The position numbers and the translations under genes are program-made. The notes under the pieces were generated by a model, which ran no database searches, was not told the DNA's origin, and saw only the letters and a list, made by a program, of their open reading frames with translations. DNA of 64,000 bases from Malania oleifera (taxonomy: Eukaryota; Streptophyta; Magnoliopsida; Santalales; Ximeniaceae), in contig NC_080423.1 of the NCBI RefSeq assembly GCF_029873635.1, positions 102,796,991 through 102,860,990 on the forward strand, given 5' to 3'. Positions 54,909-64,000 of the stretch are shown here, piece by piece; position 1 is the stretch's first letter, and the number at the start of each line of letters is the position of its first letter.

Positions 54909-55388
54909 TCAATGCGGTCCCATGCAAAGGAAACATGAGACTTGGCACTCGACGCTCCCCACCACCTGTTCGTCTGCCCCTCCACTCCCTAATCTTTTAT
55001 CTTTCCAAGAACTATTTATCTCCCTGTCCTTTCCCCCATTTGTAGGCTCATACACTTTATTGGGCCTAGAATCATTATTGGTGGACATGGGAAAATTTCG
55101 CTTCCCAGAATTGTTTGAAAAATCATCCAACTGTTCAGCAGTAGCGAAGGTGGCAGAGAGATCACTAGCACCTTGCCGGCGCAGTTCATTCTTCAGCCAT
55201 GTCTTCAAACCCCGAAGAAAATGAAATAACCTGTCTGATTCGGTTATGTCTATGATGTCCAACATCAAGGCCTGATATTCTCGAACATAACTCCTTATTG
55301 AGTCGGTCAGTTGCAATTCCATTACTTTGCACCGTGCTATGTACTCTACATTTTCTGGGTAGAATTGGGTCTTCAACGCTTGTTTCAA
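54909..55388 (-). pseudogene. Gypsy gag remnant
   Basis: It reads MKQALKTQFYPENVEYIARC, DSIRSYVREYQALMLDI, LFHFLRGLKTWLKNELRRQG and ends at the zinc-knuckle start CFLCMGPH, the retrotransposon gag domain of gypsy elements. Upstream sequence (55388-55614) is broken by stops. Confidence 0.85.
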
Positions 55389-56229
55389 CCCTTCCCAAGT
55401 GTTAATGACACACTTATTGTGCTGAATATCATTCTAATTAGTTCTCCACCACAATTTAGTATCCCCAACCAGGTATACAGTTGCCATATTTACCTAGTCC
55501 GCTTCTAGATCCACTTATAAGCACATGAAGTAGTGCTCCATACCAAAGAAGAAATTATCCAGTTCCTTTGCATCTTGCGTACCCCCAAAACTTTTAGGTT
55601 ATGGTACCTTTAATCAAAAACCCTCACTTGGATCTGCAATCGGCCTTTGGGCTATTTGTGCCACTGCATTCACTTTCACCGTCATCTCTTGTAAATCCCT
55701 CTGAACTTGGTCCACAACACTTTGGACATTGCCCATCTCCTTCAAATCTTCCTTCAAAGCAGTGATGGACTCCTTAACATCTTCTGCAAGGAAATCAAAA
55801 TTATCCTTTAGCTCCCATAAGGAGCCCTTAAGCTCTATTGGCTCTCCTCGTTGGGATGAAAGAGATGGCAATATGCCCTCAATATGTTCCAGCCTACTCT
55901 CAAAGGCTTCCAATTGCTCGATACTCCTCTAGAAGGCCTCAAGCTCTATTGGCCTTTTCTCCAAGGATCTTACACATGGAATGAATTTTTCAAGTTTCTT
56001 AAGTCTCTCTACAAATTTTGATACCTCATAGAGATTTCCCCTAGGGGTTTTCTTCAACGGCCTCAAGCTCCGTTGACACGCCTTTCTCCTTTATCAATGT
56101 TGCCACCAACCCTTGGAGTTCACAACACGTTGTCTCCAAGGTTACAAGTTTTGTCTCAAGTGCCTCAATGTGCTTAACTTTTCCTGACTTGTTTCTCATG
56201 TTACCACTCATGGTGCTCGCACATACTGT

Positions 56230-56623
56230 GCTCTGATACCAACTTTCACAGACCCCCAAAATGGGACTCAAGTAAGGGCCGTGCAACACTCGTTGAGAGC
56301 TCTCCCCCAACGAGTCAACCAAATCTCACACGTTCAAGCCTACAAGCACGAGCATCAGGTGAGTCTCAATACTCAAGAGAAATAAGGAACAATATGATAT
56401 CACACGAGCAATATATTTACATACACGGAATAAGGTTACAACAATCAGGTATATCACAATCTAAGGCAACAAAACACCATAATAAAAAGGACTACTTGTA
56501 TTATTCAAATCCAAGAGAATAACCATACAAACGTTAACACAAATAATCATATATTCATTCTAAATCCCTAGAGAATACAATTATAGTAGTATCTCTCTCC
56601 CCCTTTTTCCCATTACATTGTCA
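56230..56623 (-). repeat. Gypsy 5' LTR and primer-binding site
   Basis: The primer site TGGTATCAGAGC is at 56241-56230. The LTR on - begins near TGACAATGTAATGGG (56623) and ends near GGGGTCTGTGAAA (56244), probably a decayed TGTGACA end. Boundaries are good to a few bases only. The partner LTR is not in the window. Confidence 0.65.
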
Positions 56624-56626
56624 CTC

Positions 56627-57215
56627 CCTAGCACAGGACCTAACCAAAACAATAGTCCCAACACCAATGGAGCAAACTTTGCGGGGAAGTCCATCTTGGC
56701 CTCTTATAGCACTGTTTCATTCTGCTTCTTTGTGCTCTTCAATTCATTAGGGTTTTGTCTCTCTCTTCATGATCAAAATCCTCACAAGCAAATCCCCACT
56801 TCACTTGAGCTTCAAATCTGCATGGTAGCAATGTTCTTTACATATGGCATTGCCGTTGCTACCATTACCCCTAATGAAAACGGAGTAGGGACTTTTGTCA
56901 CTCTGCTTACATCTGTCTCTCCTTCAACCGTTTCTCTTGTTGTCAAGTTGGCAAGACTACACATCAGGAGGCTTCCTGAACTTGTCTCAAACATAAAATC
57001 ACTTGAAAGGATGGGGATGGATAGTTCACTAGAAGAGTACAATAACCAGAAGTATAATTGGTGCTCGATTTGTGATTGGGGCTATTATAATATACTTTTT
57101 TAAATCAGATGCCGTCAATGTGATCTCTCAAATGCTGCCTCAGCCAGAAAGAACCATTGCTCACAGATTTTGCAAGATAAAATGCCTGTGTGGAAACCCT
57201 GAAAAGGGGAAGTGA
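56627..57215 (+). pseudogene. 5'-truncated membrane-protein gene of PGG-like type
   Basis: The reading frame begins at or just inside the gypsy LTR edge. It reads AGKSILASYSTVSFCFFVLF and SLGFCLSL (first hydrophobic segment), LELQICMVAMFFTYGIAVAT (second), VGTFVTLLTSVSPSTVSLVV, then a basic region. A one-base frameshift near 57055-57062 restores GARFVIGAIIIYFFKSDAVN and runs to TGA at 57213-57215. The hydrophobic pattern recalls the PGG domain of plant ankyrin-type membrane proteins, but no ankyrin repeats are present. The 5' part is missing, probably because of the gypsy insertion. Identity is moderate; the frameshift is clear. Confidence 0.5.
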
Positions 57216-57696
57216 TGCAAAGGGTGGATGCTGTAGTTAAATAGTGTTGCAAACAGTTGTTGATCAATTTTTAATGTATGATGCCTGACACCCTAGATCT
57301 CGAACACATTATTTTGCAGACTCAGTAAGGATAGCAGTTCAAAATAGAAGCAACAATAGATTGAGATCTGTGTGTTACAAAACTTGTTGAGAAGCTCACC
57401 TTATGCCTCAGTTCAAGCTGCAAATAAATATCCCTCGCTGGCTTTCTTTCTATTTTTTGTTAATTAAGTATTCAAATCATTGCTTTTTACTTTTAATATC
57501 ATAGTTTACCCATCCATTATACACAAAGCAGTTTATCTCGCACAAGTTAGTGTTTGCAAATGTGAGCCATCATAAGAGTCAAATAAGCTAACAAAACCTT
57601 GGCGACAAAGTTTAGCAACTGAAATAAAAATCCCTACAATACAAATACTCCACTGCAAATTTTTGAAGTATATACTTGAGATGACTCCCCTGGAGA
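57216..57696. other. Spacer and probable USB1 3' UTR region
   Basis: No coding signal. On -, this follows the USB1 stop codon, so it presumably holds the 3' UTR. No canonical AATAAA was identified on -. Confidence 0.4.
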
Positions 57697-60600
57697 TCAA
57701 CATATTTTATAGGTTTTATTACCAATTTTACACTCAATGCCATTGAATTTGCAGGTAAAAATATGTTTTTGCAGTAATCCCTTCTTCAGTTCTTCGACCA
57801 CTCTCTTTAAACTAATGCTTATGTCACCCAATGCCCAAGCAATGGATATATGAGGGCGTGGATCCTACAATCAATAACCAATAAAGCACATTACTTATAT
57901 GAGGAATAATATGTCCTAGCAAAATTATTGCTCTAATTACCATAATAAAAGGTATCAACTGGCAAAATAACCATGAAAATAATCAGCCTCACCTTATAAA
58001 ATTCAGGAAGATTATGAAGTTTATAAACCTCATTAACCAGTCGAATTTGCTTCGTAATCTGAAATTAATTCAAAATTTCAGAATCATGTTGAGAGAGTGG
58101 AACTTCAAAAAAGAACAATTTCAGCATATAAAATTAATGAAATAATCTTGCCATTTAGACAAACCTCAGCACCCAATGGATCTAAACAATCTTCCATATA
58201 ACTAAAAAATAAATACCTGAATGAATAACTAAATGAAGGAAAAAATCCACAATTTGATTATGGCTTGATGCAATAATAAACAGGAAAGATAAAACTATCT
58301 CTGAGGCGCTGAAGAATACGGTATATTATTATATTGTGACAACCTTTGGATTTTAAATTTTTAAAGCCCTTAATTGCCTGATGGTGTGCTATATGCTTAT
58401 GCTTTCCTTAATCATGCATTTTGTATATTATTTGTTTAGGTCTCTATATTATTGTAGGACACAACCCTATGAAAATACCAGCCCCATGGCATAAATGATA
58501 TAACCCAAGTCCTTGTGGGTAATTCGGTAGACATTTTAGAATAAAAGAGGAGGGCTATTTATGAAAGAAATTTTATGGGAGAAAGGTTGAACTGCCATGT
58601 TGAAGACTTTAGATGCCTAAAATAGGAATAAGAATCAAAATAGTTACTTACTGATAAATTAACCAGGTGCTTAGATACGAATATTTGAAATTCCTCTGTA
58701 TATGTTTTAAAAAACTAGAGTCTTTTCCTTCTTTAACTATGAGTTTAGAATAGTCTTCTTGTTTTTGAGATGGAGTAGGATTCAGAAATTAAAGCCTCAT
58801 TGCCAAGTACAGCGAGTAAAAGTACCTACCATTGATGGATAAGAATTATTTGAATACACTTGCACAGTTGCATTCCGTTACTAAGCTTGTTACTTTCTTG
58901 TAGGCTGGACATCTAAATTGCCTTCTAGAGATTTTCATTCTTCCTCCTTATCACCCACCTTAATGACAAACTTTTTTTTTTTTCACATTTTTGTCACCTT
59001 ACCATCCTTTCAAACCAACTCTTCCCCCACCAAACCCTAACTCTATCATCTACAATGTGTCAAAGGAAAACCACCATTATAGTTGATTCTTGATAGCACA
59101 AAAGTTTTGCTCCCCATTTTTTTCCTTCATATTTAAGACCCAAACATTCTTTTGTTTTTTTCTAGCATCCATGCCAATCATATACCTAAATATTTTCCTA
59201 ACATTTTGACACTATGTTCACTTTTGCAAACATTTGCCCACCTTTGTGTATTGTAGGCAACCTTGTGCTTTCCTTTTTAATGGATGTACCAATTTAATAG
59301 CAAGGAAACCAACATGTCAACAATTACACCCAAAACTCACAGATACAATGACTTCTTATTTGGTGTTTGGAAGTATGGATTTTAAGCCATGGATTTGGAA
59401 TTGGAACTGTGTGAAATTTGACTAAATTCAATACAATTTTGTGTTATTTTCGTCAAAATCCACAAAATCCCAAATCCAAGACTCAAACCCCATGTTCGCA
59501 AATGTGGTGTTAATATATTGGCTTATGCTGATAATAATAATATTAAGAGGCAATTTCACAACATGAAATGGAAGAAACACAATCCATAAACTACTAAATA
59601 ATGCATTGATAACATCAAAAAGAAGACCTTAAAGAGCCCTTGCAAATGATTTTGCTAGGAGAGACCCTAACAAATTTACTTGAAAACAAACAAGACAAAA
59701 AGAGAAATTGTCAAAAGAAAGCTAGCCGGCATACCTCTACTAAGCCTCCTGCAATAACTTCAATTGATAGGAAGGACCGATTTTGCTCATCATTGACAAA
59801 AACCTCCCATCTACTAAAGTCAATCCAATAACTGTCTTACAATCACAAAAGAAAATATCTTAAATCCAACTGATGGAGAAATTGATCCAGCAGGCCAACT
59901 GTGCAATGCCTTACCACTGCACTAAAATGTACAAAGTAAAAGGCATTATAGAACTGACCGCTTCTGGAGCTGAAGCTTTTGGCGAAGCATTGTCACAACT
60001 GAGTCAATCTGGTGCACTCGGATTGGCACAGTTCTCCCCAAACTTATGTGAAATTCTCTTCCTAAGGCAACTTCATCAAGTTTGTGATCATCTTTACACA
60101 GAATGTTAAGTGGAATGTCAACATCAACAGCATGAAGACCAGGCATAAGTGATGTAACCTTCTTCAAAAACCTGGCCATCTCCCTCTTTGACGTAGATGG
60201 TATATGAACTACAAGCACACTATCTATTAAACTGCTGTATTAACTCCCAAACATTAAAGTTAAGTTGAAATTAGCCACAGAATAATATCCAAACTACGAG
60301 ATCCCAACAGAAAAATCGAGCTCTGAGATAGCCATGCAAAGGATATCAAACGAAACATTGCAGGTAACTGCATTATGTGTCTAATTTTTCAATGGCTTCT
60401 GACTAGTTCTTCCCTGATGGCAGAACAAAGCAAAAGCATGCGACTCCATTATCTTACTCACAAAAACCTCATATTGCTGCAAGTAATTCTGAATAATTCA
60501 TCAAGGAAAACCAAGGGAGTGCCAACCTAAACACAAAGCATATTTATATGATAAGAAAAACATCTATAACTGTCTGCATATCCATTTTGGCATGCCCGTG

Positions 60601-63600
60601 AAGCAGTCTAGTAGTGTTTTCAACATCTATCTTTAAGCTTTCAGATATCTCCTCACCCTAAAAAATTCTTCCATTTCTTTCCCTCATACAAACTAAAAAA
60701 AAATAGTGATAGGGATTAAGTTAGTAATTTTTCCTAACAGATTAATGACTTGAATCTAATATCTTAAGTTCTTGTAATGCCTGGGTTTATAGAAGTAACA
60801 ATTGAAAAATCCTAAATTTATCCTATCTAGAACGGTTGTTACTGGTTGTGATGTTCACTCTAGAAAGTAGCAATTCATTCACCTTGAACTCCTCATTCCA
60901 ATTCCTCTCCAATCTAAATTAGTTTCCATTTGCACAGCTAAATTATTGGTAAGGCTTATATGCTTGCCAGGGTCCAGAGTTTTTCCTTCAACCCAATATC
61001 AAATATGTTGAAATCAAGTTTTGTTATTGAAAAATTCTAGAGTCACAAACTTTATGAAATTCAGTTAAACATGACTCCTTCAGTGTTGGATTTACTAGGC
61101 GGTCCATTAATGTCCCATGTTTGTAAGATTGAAGGTAACTTCTAAAAAAAACTAAGAAGTATTTAGAAGCAACACCTTTGATCTTGACTATTGCTTATAA
61201 ATTTCTTCACCCCCACCCCACCCAAGCAGTCCCTTTTATTAGCTTTCTCACGAGTAAAAAAGGTCTCTTATGCCTAGAAAAAACCGCCCCGGAGGGGGGG
61301 GGGGGGGAGGATGAAGGTCTCTGCTTTTCAGGCATTTTTAAAAAAAAAGTTCAGTAGTGGTTAATAAGAACTGCAATTTATTTATTTATTTATTTTTCAA
61401 TTTTGGGAACCTAATGAAGTGTACTTTCAATCGAATGGTTGATATAGGTTAACTCTACCTACACAATTGATTATGGTGTTGACGGCACTACATACGATCA
61501 TCTTGTCACACTATTGGCAGCGTACATTGTGGTGATTTGCCATATTTTCACTAGAACAAAAGAAAAAGACCAATTGGAAAATCTAGAATTTCCACATTAT
61601 CAATTTTACTTTGAAAGGGATTTTATGCCACAAAAAATATTACCCAAAAACAAATAAAATCTTAAGCTTAGTATCCTCAGCACACAAAAAAATAAAGAAA
61701 AAAAGTCATGTGGTCCATTTCATTAGATGTGACAACAGCACAACTATAAAAAATGGATAACACAGGAAAGGCCCTTTAGGACAAATGAAGCGGCCCCAAA
61801 TACAAGGATGGCATCAAAGGTAGCATTGGTATTGTGAAGGTAGAAACTGCACAAATAAAGAGGAATGCCAGGAAAGTTAAAGTTCTAGGAAAATTTTTTA
61901 TTTCTCCTAAATGAGTCCCTCCCATGACAGGGGTGTCCCCAAACATGTTTCTCTACATAAACCATTATTTGCTTATAACTATTAACGTTACTAACACTCA
62001 GGATGGTTTATTGAGTACTGAGAGCTTTTCTTTTCACCTTTTTCTGCTAAGTTCATGTCACTCATTTATAAGTGACGACATCTAACAAATTTATTCCCCC
62101 TCCCCCTCCTCATGATAAATAAAGAAATTTATTAAGAGAGAAACAGAAATGCAGTATGTAGGACAAGGCATCCTCTAACTATTCCAGGAAACAACAAAAA
62201 GAAAAGAAAAAATTTCTATAAAACAATGGTATCAAAGCAATGCAATCCTATTCCACTATTAAAGAGAAGTCTTAGAATTTCTAGCATTCCTATCCACTCA
62301 AGGGCGCAAACAATGGCAAAAATTATATGTCTCCTCAAAGCTTTCCTGTCCTACTCATTCTCAAAATTCCCAAAATGAAAGAAGGTTAACAAAATCAATT
62401 CTCATCAAAACTACAAATTACTCCTCATACTCCATGAGAAAAGGGCAATGAATGACAAATGTGAACAGTCTCCAAACTCCTAAAGCAAAAGACACACATA
62501 TCTGATGACACAGTTTTCTTTGGTCTTTTCCGTTGAAGCACAAGTAAAAGGTATTGATATTTTATTTCATTCAGGATCACAATCCAAGAAAAATTCATTA
62601 GTTTTTTTAGGAAGTTTTTGCTTTTCAAAGAAATGAATGTATAATAAAATACTAGCACTAGGCGTGCAAATCATCTGAATTATAAAATAAAAAAGAAAAG
62701 AAAAAGAAGAACCCTTGCAAGAAAAGTTCCCAGAGGCATATAAACCCAATTTCTTTAGCCCCTCACCAAAGATGTAAAAAGAATCAGGCACGAACTTTAG
62801 AGGAATGAGATACATGCTCCTTGTTTTGACTCACTGATGTGTCATTCTACCATGGGTTGCCAAATTCTTGATATCAAGAAATTTTTTAAAAAAAAAAAGG
62901 ATCTTATTAACATGTGACAATACTTGTCGGTCATAATTTTGAGTAGGAAGAGTATGGCTAACATTTTCCAAAAGGTTATGAACAATTTTAAATTGATAAG
63001 CATTTTTTCCAAATACACGTAACCAAATTAAACAATTGATACACAATAGAATTGCGTTAGTATCCCTAATGAATCAGATAACTTATAAGTTCATTCAAGT
63101 TACGAAATTCACTGAAACAATGGATTACCCAGCGTAATCTCTCAATCTAAGCAGACTAAACAGGCAAGAACGCGCTGAAAACTATTCAAACAAGAAGTGA
63201 GACCAAAACCCAGAAAGGAATAAAGAACCTGGGATGAATACATGCAATGCGTAGTTCCCTTCAACATGAGGAAAGCTCCTGACCCGACTCGTCTGACCAC
63301 TTCGCAAGTAATCACTAGTCCCTTCGTTAACAAAAATATCAAACAGTTGGTGGCTAAATACAAATAAAGTAGCAGCATTTGAAAGTGTGTTTTCCAGTTT
63401 CTCGCAGCAAAAATCAAAGATAATTGTGTTTTTGAAAGCGATTGAAGCACCTTCCAAAAGCTAATTGTGCTTACCGAGGGAATTGGGGGGGTTGAGGAGT
63501 GAGAGAGGAGGCGGCGGCAGACAAGTTTGTGCTTCGGAATTGGATTTCTGCGCTGAATTTGGAGTGGGTGGTGGAGAAGGAGAATCGAAATTGGAATCGG

Positions 63601-63643
63601 AGTCGGAGGAAGCGTCTCCATAGGAAGCTCTCAGAGCCTCCAT
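57697..63643 (-). CDS. USB1: U6 snRNA phosphodiesterase USB1, 6 exons
   Basis: Exons on -: 63643-63475, 63321-63229, 60223-59959, 59831-59735, 58058-57993, 57864-57697. Every junction is GT-AG and lengths sum to 858 nt, 285 codons plus TGA. The N-terminus is low-complexity (DSDSNFDSPSPPPTP). Then come SGQTSRVRSFPHVEGNYALH, the first catalytic HxS motif FHISLGRT (exon 3), RYWIDFSRWEVFVND, and the second HxS motif DPRPHISIAWALGD (exon 6). The two HxS motifs define the 2H phosphoesterase fold. USB1 trims and end-modifies the U6 snRNA 3' oligo(U) tail in the nucleus, for spliceosome function. Length agrees with plant USB1. No inactivating change was seen; intron 2 is about 3 kb. Confidence 0.92.
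58059..59734 (-). other. USB1 intron 4, with a MITE-like insertion
   Basis: AT-rich, with no exon supported. It contains the inverted-repeat element at 59358-59512. A 38-bp stretch (58159-58197) bounded by AG and GT resembles a mini-exon but is rejected on phase. Confidence 0.6.
59358..59512. mobile_element. Small MITE-like inverted-repeat element
   Basis: The left arm TTGGTGTTTGGAAGTATGGA...CATGGATTTGGAATT is mirrored by the complement of the right arm CATTTGCGAACATGGGGTTT...CTTGGATTTGGGATT, joined by a short palindromic centre around CAATACAATTTTGTG. Length is about 155 bp. A similar inverted pattern occurs at 8612-8712. No clear TSD. Confidence 0.45.
60224..63228 (-). other. USB1 intron 2 (3 kb)
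   Basis: Donor CCAG|GTTCTT, acceptor AATAG|ATAGTG (on -). No gene or transposon was recognised. It contains a G-homopolymer (about 61292-61307) and a TTTA tract (about 61378-61396). The ORFs at 62425-63046 are not supported. Confidence 0.6.
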
Positions 63644-64000
63644 TTTCCTCTTCTCCCCGTTAACAGAGCCCCTTCTGTACAACGTCGTTCTAGGCACTCG
63701 CACTTCGCACCGGCACTGGCACATATGCTGCTGGCATGCGGGTCGGGTTAGGTTGGAACGGGTGGAACCAGCTCATGGTGGGCTTGATTGAATCCTGTTG
63801 TAAAACATGTATATGTATGTAGATGAATATGTAAATAATAGGTTAGAACTATGTGATTAATCTTTATATTATCAACTATATACGGACATGTTTTATAATA
63901 AAATGTGATAATAATAAGATTAGCAACATTTAGTTTCTGAAAAATTAGATTGTTGAATTTTTATAGTTTCAAATTTTTATTTTTCTTCTTTTATTTTATT
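63644..64000 (-). promoter_or_regulatory. USB1 5' leader and upstream region
   Basis: The ORF extends upstream in frame to 63724 (MCQCRCEVRV...). The ATG at 63643 is preferred because MEALRASYGDASSDSDSN resembles the low-complexity N-termini of USB1 proteins, with a G-rich context AAAATGGAG. Beyond 63780 the DNA becomes AT-rich. No TATA box is assigned. Confidence 0.4.

Larger units (their letters stand above)
53420..56623 (-). mobile_element. 3'-truncated Ty3/gypsy retrotransposon
   Basis: On -, in order: LTR (about 56623-56244), exact 12-base primer site TGGTATCAGAGC (56241-56230), a coiled-coil-rich region (56322-55614), gag (55388-54909), a zinc knuckle beginning CFLCMGPH (about 54935), aspartic protease (54750-54150) and reverse transcriptase (54013 to about 53430). 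It stops within or just after the RT connection region. RNase H, integrase and the second LTR are missing, so it is a dead fragment. Confidence 0.88.

Noticed and set aside
58159-58197. Candidate 38-bp USB1 exon (bounded by AG and GT on -) reading MEDCLDPLGAE in one frame
   Set aside because: Exon 4 ends in phase 0, which reads this stretch to a TGA. Skipping it joins GGLVE directly to ITKQIRLVNEVYK, as expected for the family, so it is intronic.
63644-63724. USB1 start at the upstream in-frame ATG 63724
   Set aside because: It adds 27 residues of Arg/Cys-rich sequence with no resemblance to the expected N-terminus, while the 63643 start fits better.
1-64000. tRNA, rRNA or snRNA genes
   Set aside because: No stretch with tRNA box A/B spacing or rRNA/snRNA signature was found by eye. 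TGGTATCAGAGC-type matches are retrotransposon primer sites, not tRNA genes. A tRNAscan or Infernal search would be decisive.

Overview
The window is nuclear DNA from a flowering plant. It has AT-rich spacers, long introns with GT-AG junctions, host genes of plant type, and nested Ty1/copia, Ty3/gypsy, LINE, hAT and Mutator-like elements with canonical target-site duplications (TSDs). There is no sign of a bacterial or organellar genome. The species cannot be named from the sequence. The transposon load suggests a moderately large, possibly woody genome.

Two host genes look complete. The first, on +, is a TMEM135-like membrane protein (8 exons, 19736-47835). Its 28-kb span is mostly transposon-filled introns: intron 1 holds a dead LINE; intron 4 holds a gypsy-type solo LTR and a 6.3-kb hAT element sitting in LTR-like sequence; intron 5 holds an internally deleted copia and other LTR and LINE scraps. 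The second, on -, is USB1, the U6 snRNA phosphodiesterase (6 exons, 63643 to 57697, 285 codons before the stop, all junctions GT-AG and in phase). The two genes converge on a transposon-filled interval. A broken PGG-like membrane-protein gene (56627-57215) lies beside a truncated gypsy element.

Layout: 1-3663, a copia-type solo LTR (560-2847) nested inside a relative; 3870-6500, gypsy-type LTR fragment; 6501-11040, AT-rich spacer with a TIR element; 11041-17543, a Mutator-like element (MULE) that carries pieces of two unrelated host genes, VPS62/DUF946 and a UDP-glycosyltransferase, and is split by a complete but dead copia element (11250-16395); 17544-19735, spacer and promoter; 19736-48155, TMEM135-like gene; 48156-57696, LINE remnant, tandem copia LTR-gag array, gypsy and PGG pseudogene; 57697-63643, USB1; 63644-64000, its upstream region.

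The strongest finding is the chimeric gene-capturing MULE. The copia element landed inside the glycosyltransferase PSPG box, so the captured coding sequence resumes on the far side of the insertion. Other notable points are exact TSDs on four elements, which fix their boundaries to the base; a near-complete hAT transposase broken by a nonsense codon; and a clear two-fold internal repeat in the TMEM135-like protein.
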